Positions 1 to 5,518 are shown, counted from the first letter of the stretch. The stretch is DNA of 5,518 nucleotides from Neptuniibacter sp. (GCA_024686055.1 JAIBDV010000231.1:1-5518); one strand, 5' to 3'. Notes: generated by a model from the sequence alone, not told the origin. Made by a program: numbers and translations.

Positions 1-300
1 CATCACTTAACGGCGATAACGGGTGAAGGTGTGCGGACAGTAGACGCGACACCCGGCTGTCGAGCAGATTCGCTGCCCACCTGTCTTGCATTACTGGAAG
101 CCGGTGCTGGAATGGGTATTGTGCCTGGGTTTATCTTTCAGGCGCGGGCGGGCGTGCTGGTCGAGATGCTGCCCGGCTATGAACTGCCAGCGAACACCGT
201 CTACGCGCTGCACCCCTACCCTGACACGATGCCGCTGGCGGTGGCAGTCTGCCTGGAGATTATCGAGCAGGCACTGCAAAACAACCTGAACGACGGGTAA
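1..300 (+). CDS. LysR-family transcriptional regulator, C-terminal fragment (start outside the window)
   Basis: The frame is open from the first base and ends at a TAA at 298-300, giving 99 residues, so roughly the last third of a normal LysR protein of about 300 residues is present. It matches the end of the periplasmic-binding-protein-like effector domain: a run reading LALLEAGAGMGIVPGFIF, then a G-V-L-V-E-M-L-P-G-Y stretch, then Y-A-L-H-P-Y-P and a closing amphipathic helix (VAVCLEIIEQAL). That order is typical of the DmlR/AaeR-like branch, where this part binds the inducer. The N-terminal helix-turn-helix is not in the window, so DNA binding cannot be seen. The gene points towards the second LysR gene, with only 15 bases between the stops. 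The target genes and effector are unknown. The family call is good; the exact subgroup is inferred. Confidence 0.85.
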   Translation, partial: HHLTAITGEGVRTVDATPGCRADSLPTCLALLEAGAGMGIVPGFIFQARAGVLVEMLPGYELPANTVYALHPYPDTMPLAVAVCLEIIEQALQNNLNDG

Positions 301-335
301 GCAGGCCAGGGCCTGTCAGCGAAAATTTGCCTGCT
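300..335. repeat. Nested inverted repeats between and into convergent LysR genes
   Basis: An outer pair, AGCAGGC at 300-306 and GCCTGCT at 329-335, encloses an inner palindrome, CAGGCC-AG-GGCCTG, at 302-315 that fills the 15-base gap between the two stop codons. The arms overlap, so only one of the two pairings can form at a time. The short T run on the plus strand (TTT at 326-328) is inside the outer repeat rather than after it. The site may end transcription of the convergent genes, but it is not a canonical terminator. Confidence 0.3.
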
Positions 336-1236
336 CCTGCTCCAGGTTACGGGCCAGCCAGTCTTTGAAGAAGGTGATAAAGGCACTGACTTTCGGTGAG
401 GTGTATTTACGGTCCGGATAAACGGCAAAGATAGACAGCCGTTCCGGCTGGTGATCAGGAAACACCAGTTTCAGTTCGCCGGACTCGATAAACCGCGCTA
501 TCACAAACGACGCCAGATTGGCCACGCCACGGTGGGCCAGCGCAGAGGCCCGTACCACCAGGCTGTTATTGGCTTTCATATCCCCTGCCACCTGCACAGT
601 ATTCAGGTTACCGCCTTCATCCAGTGACCACTGGTTGGCATTGGAGGCGTGAACAAAGATAAGACAGTTATGCTATTTCAGATCATTCAGACTACCCGGC
701 TGACCGTGGGTCTCCAGATACTGCGGACTGGCGCAGATAAACATCGGAATAGCGCCGATTTCACGCGCAATCAGGCTGGAATCAGGGAGCTGAGGGTCAG
801 CGATACGAATCGCCAGGTCAAAGCCTTCGCTCACCATATCCTGAGGACGATCGTCCAGTGAGACATCAAACTTGATATCCGGGTACTTTTCCATAAATTC
901 AGGAATCGCCCGGGACAGCTGCATCTGGCCAAAGGTCATATTACAGGAGATCCGCAAGACCCCTCGCGGAGCACCCTGCAGCTGCGACACCAGGTTTTCA
1001 GCTTCTTCGATATCAAACAGGATACGTACACACTTGTCGTAATAGGCAGCACCGACCTCGGTGACACTCAACCGCCGAGTGGTTCGCTGTAACAAACGGG
1101 CACCGACATGCTTCTCCAGATGGGAGACCTGTTTACTGACTGACGAACTGGAAATCCCCAGCTCATTGGCTGCCATTGAGAAGCTCTTGCGGTCAACAAC
1201 CCGCACAAACACACCCATTGCTGAAAGAACGTCCAT
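316..1236 (-). pseudogene. LysR-family transcriptional regulator interrupted by one in-frame amber codon
   Basis: The frame starts with an ATG at 1234-1236, preceded by AAGGAAG at 1247-1253, and runs to a TGA at 316-318. It is 306 codons long, the normal family length, but has a TAG at 673-675 (codon 188). Residues 1-60 form the winged helix-turn-helix, with the helices around SFSMAANELGISSSSVSKQV and the usual RTTRRLSVTEVG wing. The effector domain starts near residue 90. After the TAG the same frame continues with HNCLIF, a W-S-L-D-E-G-G segment, ALAHRGVANLASFVIARF and AVYPDRKYTSPKVSAF, all standard for the DmlR/AaeR-like branch. There is no frameshift or deletion. One C-to-T change from a CAG glutamine codon would explain the stop. 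The product would be 187 residues, with DNA-binding domain and linker but only about half of the effector domain, and so probably inactive or unable to sense its inducer. A sequencing error or a suppressed stop is possible. Confidence 0.85.
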
Positions 1237-1374
1237 CGGTATACAACTTCCTTACGCTGGTTCATTTCAAAAACTGATTCGGCATAGAGCTTGCTCCATC
1301 ATACCTGCCCGCTATCTTGAACGGAATACAGTGGGAACCACCATGGATAATGGCTATTTCAGCCTGACGCAGAT
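1237..1374. other. Spacer upstream of the interrupted LysR gene
   Basis: This 138-base stretch lies between the terminator of the MBL-fold gene and the LysR start, so it should hold the LysR promoter, read on the minus strand. Apart from the ribosome-binding site at 1247-1253 I see no convincing paired -35/-10 boxes. A TATGAT-like hexamer on the minus strand has no good -35 partner. LysR genes often lie divergent to their target, but here the upstream neighbour is on the same strand and is terminated before this spacer. Confidence 0.4.
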
Positions 1375-1408
1375 AAAAAAGAACCCTGTGCCGGACGGCA
1401 CAGGGTTC
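1375..1408 (-). terminator. Rho-independent terminator of the MBL-fold gene
   Basis: A perfect 12-bp stem (GAACCCTGTGCC at 1381-1392 with GGCACAGGGTTC at 1397-1408) has a 4-base loop. On the minus strand it is followed directly by six T residues (A run at 1375-1380). It lies 46 bases after the TGA of the MBL-fold gene, the expected place to end that transcript before the LysR gene. On the plus strand there is no T run after the stem, so it works in one direction only. Confidence 0.92.
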
Positions 1409-1454
1409 CTGTTATCAGGCCCTGAGGCGCTGATGAATGAAGGGTAACTGACGA

Positions 1455-2417
1455 TCAGTCCTGCAGCTTATCCCAGACTTCCTGATCACGTTCATCAGTC
1501 CAGATGCGTGGCCAGTCGGTACCGTCAAACTCATCCCACAGACGCTGTACATCAAATGGCAGGCAGTGTTCAAAGATCGGCCACATACCAAATTTCGGTG
1601 CCAGATGATCACGGGTAGACTCAAAGGCTTCTTTCACCGTGCCGCCACGTTTGTGAACTTCACCCACCTTTTCGATCATGCCATTGAGGAAGCCACGAGT
1701 CTGTTCAATCGCTGCATCCACCTCGTCACGGCCACGGGCCACCGCGCCACGACCACCGACCAGCACTTCAGCCTCATAGGCTTTCACTTTGTCCAGCGTA
1801 TTAGTCGCCCAGTCAAAATGGAACGCATCACCGGTATACAGCGCTGCAGCGGCTTCTACCAGATCACCGGCAAACAGTACTTTCTGCTTTGGAATCCAGG
1901 CACAGATATCGCCCGCTGTATGGCCACGGCCACAGTATTCCAGCACCAGATTGCCACGATCACCACCGAGCGGGATTTCCAGTCGGTCGTTGAAGACGAT
2001 ATCCGGGTGCGTCAGCCCCTTGATGCCGTCAGGCTCGCGGAACAGACGTGGCATACGGCCATACTCAGATGCCCAGTCCTGCATACCGCGCTCTTCGATC
2101 AGGAATTTGGTATTTTCATGGGCAATAATTGACTCAGCATTGAAAGCCTCGGCACCCAGTACACGCACCGCATGGTAGTGAGACAGCACCAGGTATTTAA
2201 CCGGCTTATCCGTGTGCTTGCGCAGCTGTTCCAGCCAGTCGCTAGCCGCTTTTGGTGTGGCACGGGCTTCAAACGCAACGATGAAATCTTCACCTTCAAC
2301 TGCGCCAATGTTCGGGTCACCTTCGGCCGTCAGGGCATAGATACCATCACCCAGAATTTCCAGAGTTTCTGTTTTTACACCGAGATCCGCTGAGGATGCA
2401 AAGGGCTTCTTGGACAT
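1455..2417 (-). CDS. Metallo-beta-lactamase-fold hydrolase-like protein with altered metal ligands
   Basis: This is a 320-residue protein starting at an ATG at 2415-2417, with AGGA (complement of 2425-2428) seven bases upstream. It has no signal peptide, so it is probably cytoplasmic. The MBL-fold motifs occur in order. The strand-loop motif reads SHYHAVR at 79-85, where most family members have HxHxDH, so His80 and His82 are kept but the Asp and last His are Val84 and Arg85. GRGHTAGD at 163-170 supplies His166, FAGD at 182-185 supplies Asp185, and the usual C-terminal Gly-His-Gly is GGRG at 221-224. Three site-1 histidines and the bridging Asp are therefore present, while site-2 ligands are replaced, suggesting one metal or an unusual site. 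I recall the same HYHAVR and GRG pattern, and a C-terminal PRIWT-ER segment (303-310), in other bacterial proteins, so this is probably a subfamily trait. The substrate is unknown. The gene has its own terminator and lies in a cluster with a TRAP transporter. The fold is secure; hydrolase activity is inferred. Confidence 0.85.
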   Translation of the reverse strand: MSKKPFASSADLGVKTETLEILGDGIYALTAEGDPNIGAVEGEDFIVAFEARATPKAASDWLEQLRKHTDKPVKYLVLSHYHAVRVLGAEAFNAESIIAHENTKFLIEERGMQDWASEYGRMPRLFREPDGIKGLTHPDIVFNDRLEIPLGGDRGNLVLEYCGRGHTAGDICAWIPKQKVLFAGDLVEAAAALYTGDAFHFDWATNTLDKVKAYEAEVLVGGRGAVARGRDEVDAAIEQTRGFLNGMIEKVGEVHKRGGTVKEAFESTRDHLAPKFGMWPIFEHCLPFDVQRLWDEFDGTDWPRIWTDERDQEVWDKLQD

Positions 2418-2548
2418 AACTGATTCCTGTTGTTATAGGTCTGACGGTAAAACAGAGGGCTAGCATTCGAGACCGCCTGCGGCCAGCTATTGCGCTACCG
2501 TGCCTTGATGTAAATCATCGTGTAGCAAAAAGATACCGGAATTGAGCG

Positions 2549-2561
2549 CCGGTTTAACCGG
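2549..2561. promoter_or_regulatory. 13-base palindrome, candidate operator
   Basis: CCGGTTTAACCGG is a perfect inverted repeat of 6 bases around one central base, in the presumed leader or promoter region of the MBL-fold gene. Its symmetry fits a dimeric repressor site. It is a single copy and matches no operator I can name. Confidence 0.25.
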
Positions 2562-2594
2562 GCTTCACCGAACAACATTAATTCGACTATGGAA

Positions 2595-2600
2595 ATTATA
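2595..2600 (-). promoter_or_regulatory. Candidate -10 box for the MBL-fold gene
   Basis: A perfect TATAAT on the minus strand lies in an AT-rich patch about 180 bases before the MBL-fold start. The hexamer 17 bases upstream, CTGGGT at 2618-2623, is a poor -35 match and overlaps the arm of the neighbouring hairpin. An activator may be needed, or the box may be chance. Confidence 0.35.
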
Positions 2601-2616
2601 AAATGAAATTCAGTGG

Positions 2617-2660
2617 TACCCAGTGGCTGGCAAGCTGAAATCAGCCGCCAGGCCTGGGTA
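2617..2660. repeat. Long imperfect inverted repeat, extended hairpin
   Basis: TACCCAG (2617-2623) pairs with CTGGGTA (2654-2660), CTGGC (2627-2631) with GCCAG (2647-2651), and GCTG (2634-2637) with CAGC (2642-2645). These give about 16 paired bases in three blocks separated by small internal loops. No T run follows on either strand, so it is not a standard terminator. It could be a 3'-end stabilising structure of the Usp mRNA, a REP-like element, or a protein-binding site upstream of the MBL-fold promoter. Confidence 0.55.
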
Positions 2661-2665
2661 AATCA

Positions 2666-2690
2666 TGCCGGTATGTAGAAAATACCGGCA
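2666..2690 (-). terminator. Possible weak terminator after the Usp gene
   Basis: A perfect 9-bp stem (TGCCGGTAT at 2666-2674 and ATACCGGCA at 2682-2690) with a 7-base loop begins 8 bases after the Usp stop codon. On the minus strand it is followed only by TGATTTAC, a weak T tract. Termination may be partial, or it may act with the adjacent longer hairpin. Confidence 0.45.
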
Positions 2691-2698
2691 CAGGCAGA

Positions 2699-3190
2699 TC
2701 AGCTTTTCTTCAGTGGAACAATCAGCACAGGACGCTGACTCTGGTGCATCACTTTGTTGGCCGTAGAGCCCAGCAAAAACTGGCTCACGGCATTATGTTT
2801 TCGACAGCCCATTACAATCACATCGGCATCAATCTCATCGGCTATCCGCAGGATCACCTGATCCGGCGCACCCTCTTCAACCCGGGTCGCTATCTGATTT
2901 TCAGCGGGCCGTTCTTCGGGTTCCAGCTCGCTATCGCAAAAGGCATCGATCCGTTCTTTGAGTATTTCACGCAGGTGCTGAAGGCTGTCATCATGCAGCT
3001 CCAGCAAGGATGCGTCATTCATCATGGTTTTCACGATGCTCTGTGCCGACGCACTGAGCGGCTCGATTACGTGCAAAAAGGTAATTTCAGCATCGTAGTG
3101 ACCACACAGACTAACGGCCGCCCGAAAAGCGGGCCGTGATCCCTGTTCGATATCAGACGCATACAGAATTTTTTTAACGTCAGGAAGCAT
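2699..3190 (-). CDS. Universal stress protein (UspA family) next to the TRAP transporter
   Basis: This is a single-domain, 163-residue cytoplasmic protein. The start chosen is the ATG at 3188-3190 because AAGGAG lies seven bases before it and the family's opening strand (KKILYASD, 7-13) begins at once. A longer frame reaching 3373 would cross the terminator and run into dctM, so it is rejected. The family layout is clear: first strand, FLHVIEP (38-44), a helical middle, then DADVIVMG (121-128) and LLGSTANKVMHQSQRPVLIVP at the end. The nucleotide-binding motif G-2X-G-9X-G-S/T is Gly128-2X-Lys131-9X-Gly141-Ser142, so the middle glycine is replaced by lysine, and ATP binding is likely but not certain. 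UspA-family proteins beside TRAP permeases are known; TeaD of the Halomonas ectoine transporter modulates uptake. A similar modulatory role is inferred from position. The gene is separated from dctM by a 101-base gap with a terminator. Confidence 0.9.
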   Translation of the reverse strand: MLPDVKKILYASDIEQGSRPAFRAAVSLCGHYDAEITFLHVIEPLSASAQSIVKTMMNDASLLELHDDSLQHLREILKERIDAFCDSELEPEERPAENQIATRVEEGAPDQVILRIADEIDADVIVMGCRKHNAVSQFLLGSTANKVMHQSQRPVLIVPLKKS

Positions 3191-3197
3191 TGCAGGT

Positions 3198-3203
3198 CTC
3201 CTT
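3198..3203 (-). promoter_or_regulatory. Ribosome-binding site that fixes the Usp start
   Basis: AAGGAG on the minus strand lies seven bases before the ATG at 3188-3190. No comparable site precedes the more upstream in-frame starts, so the 163-residue product is favoured over a 224-residue one. Confidence 0.85.
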
Positions 3204-3239
3204 GCCCGGTGCAGCCGACCGAGGCGGGTTTCCGTATAA

Positions 3240-3262
3240 AATATAAGTGGCCGCAACAACAA
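3240..3262 (-). promoter_or_regulatory. Possible weak promoter for the Usp gene
   Basis: An AT-rich patch on the minus strand includes TATATT (3240-3245), five of six bases of a -10 box, just after a TTGTTGTTG run (3254-3262). The spacing between them is not standard (8 bases), and a hexamer 17 bases upstream is a poor -35. A promoter is expected here because a terminator separates the gene from dctM, but the sequence support is thin. Confidence 0.25.
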
Positions 3263-3282
3263 AGAGCCCTTGCGGGCCCTTT
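3261..3282. terminator. Terminator between dctM and the Usp gene
   Basis: AAAGAGCCC (3261-3269) and GGGCCCTTT (3274-3282) form a 9-bp stem with one G-U pair or mismatch and a 4-base loop. It starts 9 bases after the dctM stop. On the minus strand the stem ends in CTTT and then GTTGTTG, a fair T-rich tail. On the plus strand it is followed by TT and AT, with five T in a row at 3280-3284. It could attenuate the TRAP transcript before the Usp gene. Confidence 0.7.
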
Positions 3283-3291
3283 TTATACCAG

Positions 3292-4620
3292 CTAGCGATA
3301 CAGCAACTCTGGCAGGATCAGTGATATTGGCGCTATGAGCGTAATCAATATCAGCCTGATAATATCTGCACACCAGAATGGCGTTACCCCTTTAAAGATC
3401 GTACTGGCTTTAACATCACGCAACACCGCACTGAGAACAAAGACATTCATCCCCACCGGCGGCGTAATCAGACTTATTTCAGTCACCACCACCACCACAA
3501 TGCCGAACCAGACCAGATCAAAGCCCATGCTCTGCACCAGTGGGAAGAAGATAGGTACCGTCAGCAACAGCATCGACAGACTTTCAAACACCATGCCCAG
3601 TATGATGTAAATCAGCAAAATACAGAGGATCACCACCATCGGTGCAACATCCAGTGCACTAACAAATTCAAGCAAGTCGGACGGCAGACCCGCCCGATTG
3701 ATGAAGTTGGAGAAGATCAGCGCACCAATCAGTACCCCAAACAGCATCGCCGAGGTACGCGCGGTATCCGTCAGGATATCGAACAGGCTGGCAAAATTGA
3801 GCGTTTTACGTGACAACGCAATCAGAAAAGCACCACCGGCACCAATACCCGCCGCCTCAGTCGGCGTGAAGATGCCCATATAGATACCGCCCATTACCAC
3901 GGTAAACAGAATCAGCACACCCCAGACGCCGTTCAAGGCTTCACGGCGTTCAGGCCAGTCCATCTTTTCACCGCAGGGGCCTTCCGCCGGATTACGCCAT
4001 ACCACCCAGCGCACGGCCATCAGGTAGAGAAAAATACCGATCGCACCGGGAATAAAGCCCGCAGCAAATAACTCACGGATACTGGTTTCAGTCAGCAGCC
4101 CGTAGATCACCAGAATCACACTGGGAGGGATCAGAATCCCAAGGGTACCGCCGGCAGCGATAGACGCTGTCGCCAGCTCGTCGGAGTAACCGTATTTGCG
4201 CATCGGTGGCATCGCCACTTTTGCCATGGTTGCCGAGGTCGCCAGACTGGAACCACAGATCGCGGAAAAACCACCGCAAGCCACGACCGTTGCCATGGAT
4301 AAGCCGCCCTTTTTATGCCCCAGGAAGGCATAAGAGGCGCGGTAAAGTTCATGGGACAATCCCGACTTGGTCACCAGATTACCCATTAGAATGAACAGTG
4401 GTATAACCGACAGGCTATATTCCTGTGCGGTATCAACCACTCGCTTGGAGGCCATGGATAAAGCGCCGGTCCAGCGAAAATCCATCATATTGTCAAACGT
4501 TAGCCCCTGCATCGCAGCAAAGCCGAAGAACCCGACAATGCCCATAGAAAAGGCAATCGGTATCCGTATTACTACGATCAGAATCAAAAGAATAGCAAAG
4601 CCGATCAACGCAGTTATCAT
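3292..4620 (-). CDS. dctM: TRAP transporter large membrane subunit (DctM family)
   Basis: This 442-residue inner-membrane protein is the transport-path subunit of a tripartite ATP-independent periplasmic transporter, coupling solute import to an ion gradient, usually sodium. It is hydrophobic throughout, with about a dozen membrane segments. Family signatures are seen at IPLFILMGN (73-81), GGFSAICGSSLATSATMAK (116-134), GILIPPSVILVIYG (161-174), FTPTEAAG (251-258) and ITPPVGMNVF (385-394), the last two sets forming the inverted-repeat halves. The ATG at 4618-4620 is preferred, giving the usual DctM opening MITALIGFAI, with AGAG ten bases upstream. A GTG at 4627-4629 would add three residues and has that site almost against it. 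The gap from dctQ is 31 bases, so the two are co-transcribed. The length is typical and the frame intact. The substrate cannot be told from this subunit. Confidence 0.95.
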   Translation of the reverse strand: MITALIGFAILLILIVVIRIPIAFSMGIVGFFGFAAMQGLTFDNMMDFRWTGALSMASKRVVDTAQEYSLSVIPLFILMGNLVTKSGLSHELYRASYAFLGHKKGGLSMATVVACGGFSAICGSSLATSATMAKVAMPPMRKYGYSDELATASIAAGGTLGILIPPSVILVIYGLLTETSIRELFAAGFIPGAIGIFLYLMAVRWVVWRNPAEGPCGEKMDWPERREALNGVWGVLILFTVVMGGIYMGIFTPTEAAGIGAGGAFLIALSRKTLNFASLFDILTDTARTSAMLFGVLIGALIFSNFINRAGLPSDLLEFVSALDVAPMVVILCILLIYIILGMVFESLSMLLLTVPIFFPLVQSMGFDLVWFGIVVVVVTEISLITPPVGMNVFVLSAVLRDVKASTIFKGVTPFWCADIIRLILITLIAPISLILPELLYR

Positions 4621-4651
4621 GCGGAACACACTCTGGAATTTATAATTGTTA

Positions 4652-5167
4652 TCAGTTGCGATTCAGGTACAGCAAGCGGTAAACACCGTAGGTGATCATC
4701 GCCCCTGCCGTCACCCAGCTCATTACGGCGATATATTGCACGACCAGCCCGACTGGAATCTCCAGATACTCGGTGACTTCGCCACGACGCATAGAACGCG
4801 CTGCAAGAAAATAGATGCGCTCAGCCAGAAAGTAGAGCGACGTTGAAATCAGAAAAGCAGAGAACAGTCCCAGTGCTTTAAGCACGGTATTGCCTAGCAT
4901 ACGATCAAGAATATCCACTACTACATGACCACCACGCCAGGTGATCACCGGCATTTCTGCAAAGATAAGAATGGCAATGCCAATCTCGGTCAGTTCTGTC
5001 GCGCCATCTACTGAGTTGTCGAAGAAGTAACGGCCTACCACGTCTGCACAGGTCAGCAGCATCAAGGCCATCAGCGTTACCGCTGCGATCAACTCCAGAG
5101 CAAAGGCCAACCATTTAATTGGCCCCTGCTCTTCGTAGTGCGCTGAAATCCAGGCACTAAACGTCAT
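4652..5167 (-). CDS. dctQ: TRAP transporter small membrane subunit (DctQ family)
   Basis: This 171-residue inner-membrane protein has about four membrane helices (near 18-40, 58-76, 94-124 and 138-166). It supports the DctM transport subunit and the docking of the binding protein. Family features are DVVGRYFF (42-49) at the end of the first helix, ELTEI (58-62), RGGHVVVDIL (78-87), and E-V-T-E-Y-L-E-I-P (130-138), a variant of the family's G-x-T-x-x-L-x-I-P turn before the last helix. The start is the ATG at 5165-5167, with AAAGGA (5175-5180) seven bases upstream. The frame is intact and the length normal. The gene lies between the binding protein and dctM, the standard dctPQM order. Confidence 0.93.
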   Translation of the reverse strand: MTFSAWISAHYEEQGPIKWLAFALELIAAVTLMALMLLTCADVVGRYFFDNSVDGATELTEIGIAILIFAEMPVITWRGGHVVVDILDRMLGNTVLKALGLFSAFLISTSLYFLAERIYFLAARSMRRGEVTEYLEIPVGLVVQYIAVMSWVTAGAMITYGVYRLLYLNRN

Positions 5168-5174
5168 ATTGAGA

Positions 5175-5181
5175 TCCTTTA
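5175..5181 (-). promoter_or_regulatory. dctQ ribosome-binding site overlapping the binding-protein stop
   Basis: On the minus strand the TAA that ends the binding-protein gene (5179-5181) shares bases with AAAGGA (5175-5180), which serves the dctQ ATG seven bases on. This indicates that the two genes share one message and are likely translationally coupled. Confidence 0.8.
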
Positions 5182-5518
5182 CTTACCGTAGTTGCGAGCG
5201 ATACTACGCAGCTCTGCCAGAGCGGCTTTCGCATCTACATCACGATCAGCAACATGCTCAACCCAGGCGTCGTCCATACCGCTGGTAAGATCACGGAACT
5301 CTTTTGCGATGGCATCAGAGGTATTCACGATATTCAGGTTCACGCCGGCCTCTTTAGCCGCTTTGTAACCTTCATCATCGCCCGCATCCCAGGCGCGACC
5401 GGCCAGGGCCGACAGTTTTTCACCTGATACACTCAGCACCGCTTCGCGGTCTTTAGCGCTCAGGCCATCAAGGAATTCAGGGTTCATGAACATGGAGAAG
5501 CTGCCCAGGTACATGCCG
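5179..5518 (-). CDS. dctP: TRAP transporter solute-binding protein (DctP family), C-terminal fragment
   Basis: The frame is open through the right edge and ends with a TAA at 5179-5181, showing about the last 112 residues of a protein usually near 330. It reads G-M-Y-L-G-S-F-S-M-F-M-N, then PEFLDGLSAKDREAVLSVSG and a charged helical tail, the C-terminal alpha/beta lobe of DctP-family periplasmic receptors, where 'N-x-x-F-x-x-L' followed by a long helix is usual. The signal peptide and the binding-site arginine are outside the window, so the ligand cannot be predicted. It is the first gene of the dctPQM set visible here. An internal ATG at 5512-5514 is not the start because the frame continues upstream of it. 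Confidence 0.88.
   Translation of the reverse strand, partial: GMYLGSFSMFMNPEFLDGLSAKDREAVLSVSGEKLSALAGRAWDAGDDEGYKAAKEAGVNLNIVNTSDAIAKEFRDLTSGMDDAWVEHVADRDVDAKAALAELRSIARNYGK

Larger units (their letters stand above)
2418..2698. other. Non-coding spacer between the Usp and MBL-fold genes
   Basis: This 281-base stretch has no convincing gene on either strand. Read on the minus strand it holds, in order, two hairpins after the Usp stop (2666-2690 and 2617-2660), a TATAAT box (2595-2600), a 13-base palindrome (2549-2561) and the ribosome-binding site of the MBL-fold gene (2425-2428). If the TATAAT box is used, the MBL-fold transcript has a leader of about 170 bases, which leaves room for regulation. 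Confidence 0.6.

Noticed and set aside
316..597. Separate small gene starting at a GTG at 595-597
   Set aside because: It is the C-terminal end of the LysR effector domain in the same frame as the upstream part, with family sequence continuing between codons 189 and 213. There is no ribosome-binding site of its own.
673..675. Programmed readthrough or pyrrolysine insertion at the TAG
   Set aside because: The bases after the stop do not match the known CARYYA readthrough context, no structure is evident just downstream, and pyrrolysine is not expected in a LysR protein. A point mutation is simpler.
1343..1447. Short plus-strand frame of 34 residues starting ATG at 1343
   Set aside because: It reads straight through the strong terminator stem and lacks a convincing ribosome-binding site.
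1447..1459. ACTGA-CGA-TCAGT palindrome over the MBL-fold stop codon
   Set aside because: It is short, has a three-base loop and no T tract, and the real terminator is at 1375-1408.
1566..2132. 188-residue open frame on the plus strand opposite the MBL-fold gene
   Set aside because: It is antisense to a clear family gene, has no recognisable domain or ribosome-binding site, and is explained by the codon pattern of the real gene.
2611..2626. Direct repeat CAGTGG (2611-2616 and 2621-2626)
   Set aside because: A six-base repeat this close is likely by chance and partly overlaps the hairpin arm.
3191..3373. N-terminal extension of the Usp frame by 61 residues
   Set aside because: It would start inside dctM and cross the terminator hairpin. 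The extension does not resemble the family, and the ATG at 3188-3190 has an excellent ribosome-binding site.

Overview
The window looks like a chromosomal segment of a heterotrophic gammaproteobacterium, plausibly marine (Oceanospirillales-like). This is inferred from the balanced base composition, the TRAP-type transporter with an attached universal stress protein, and paired LysR regulators. No gene here fixes the taxon. I found no rRNA, tRNA, CRISPR array, insertion sequence or phage gene.

Layout: positions 1-300 (+) hold the C-terminal third of a LysR-type regulator whose start lies outside the window. Everything else coding is on the minus strand, so it is best read from the right edge leftwards. 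It begins with the C-terminal end of a TRAP solute-binding protein (5179-5518), then the TRAP small membrane subunit DctQ (4652-5167) and the large membrane subunit DctM (3292-4620). These three are closely spaced, and the binding-protein stop codon overlaps the ribosome-binding site of dctQ. A hairpin terminator at 3261-3282 separates them from a UspA-family protein (2699-3190). Two hairpins and a candidate promoter (2595-2690) follow, then a metallo-beta-lactamase-fold protein (1455-2417) with a strong rho-independent terminator (1375-1408). Last comes a second LysR-type regulator (316-1236), whose otherwise intact frame is broken by one in-frame TAG. It converges on the first LysR gene with 15 bases between the stop codons.

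How the genes may work together: DctP, DctQ and DctM would import an organic acid or similar solute using an ion gradient. The nucleotide-binding Usp-like protein next to the permease recalls TeaD beside the TeaABC ectoine TRAP transporter of Halomonas. The MBL-fold protein has a non-standard metal site and could act on the imported compound or a derivative, but its substrate cannot be read from the sequence. The LysR proteins are candidate regulators of this import and catabolic module, with the second probably inactive in this strain.

No clearly new multi-gene system is visible. The points most worth checking are the amber-interrupted LysR, the altered MBL metal ligands, the TRAP-Usp arrangement, and the hairpin-rich 2418-2698 spacer.
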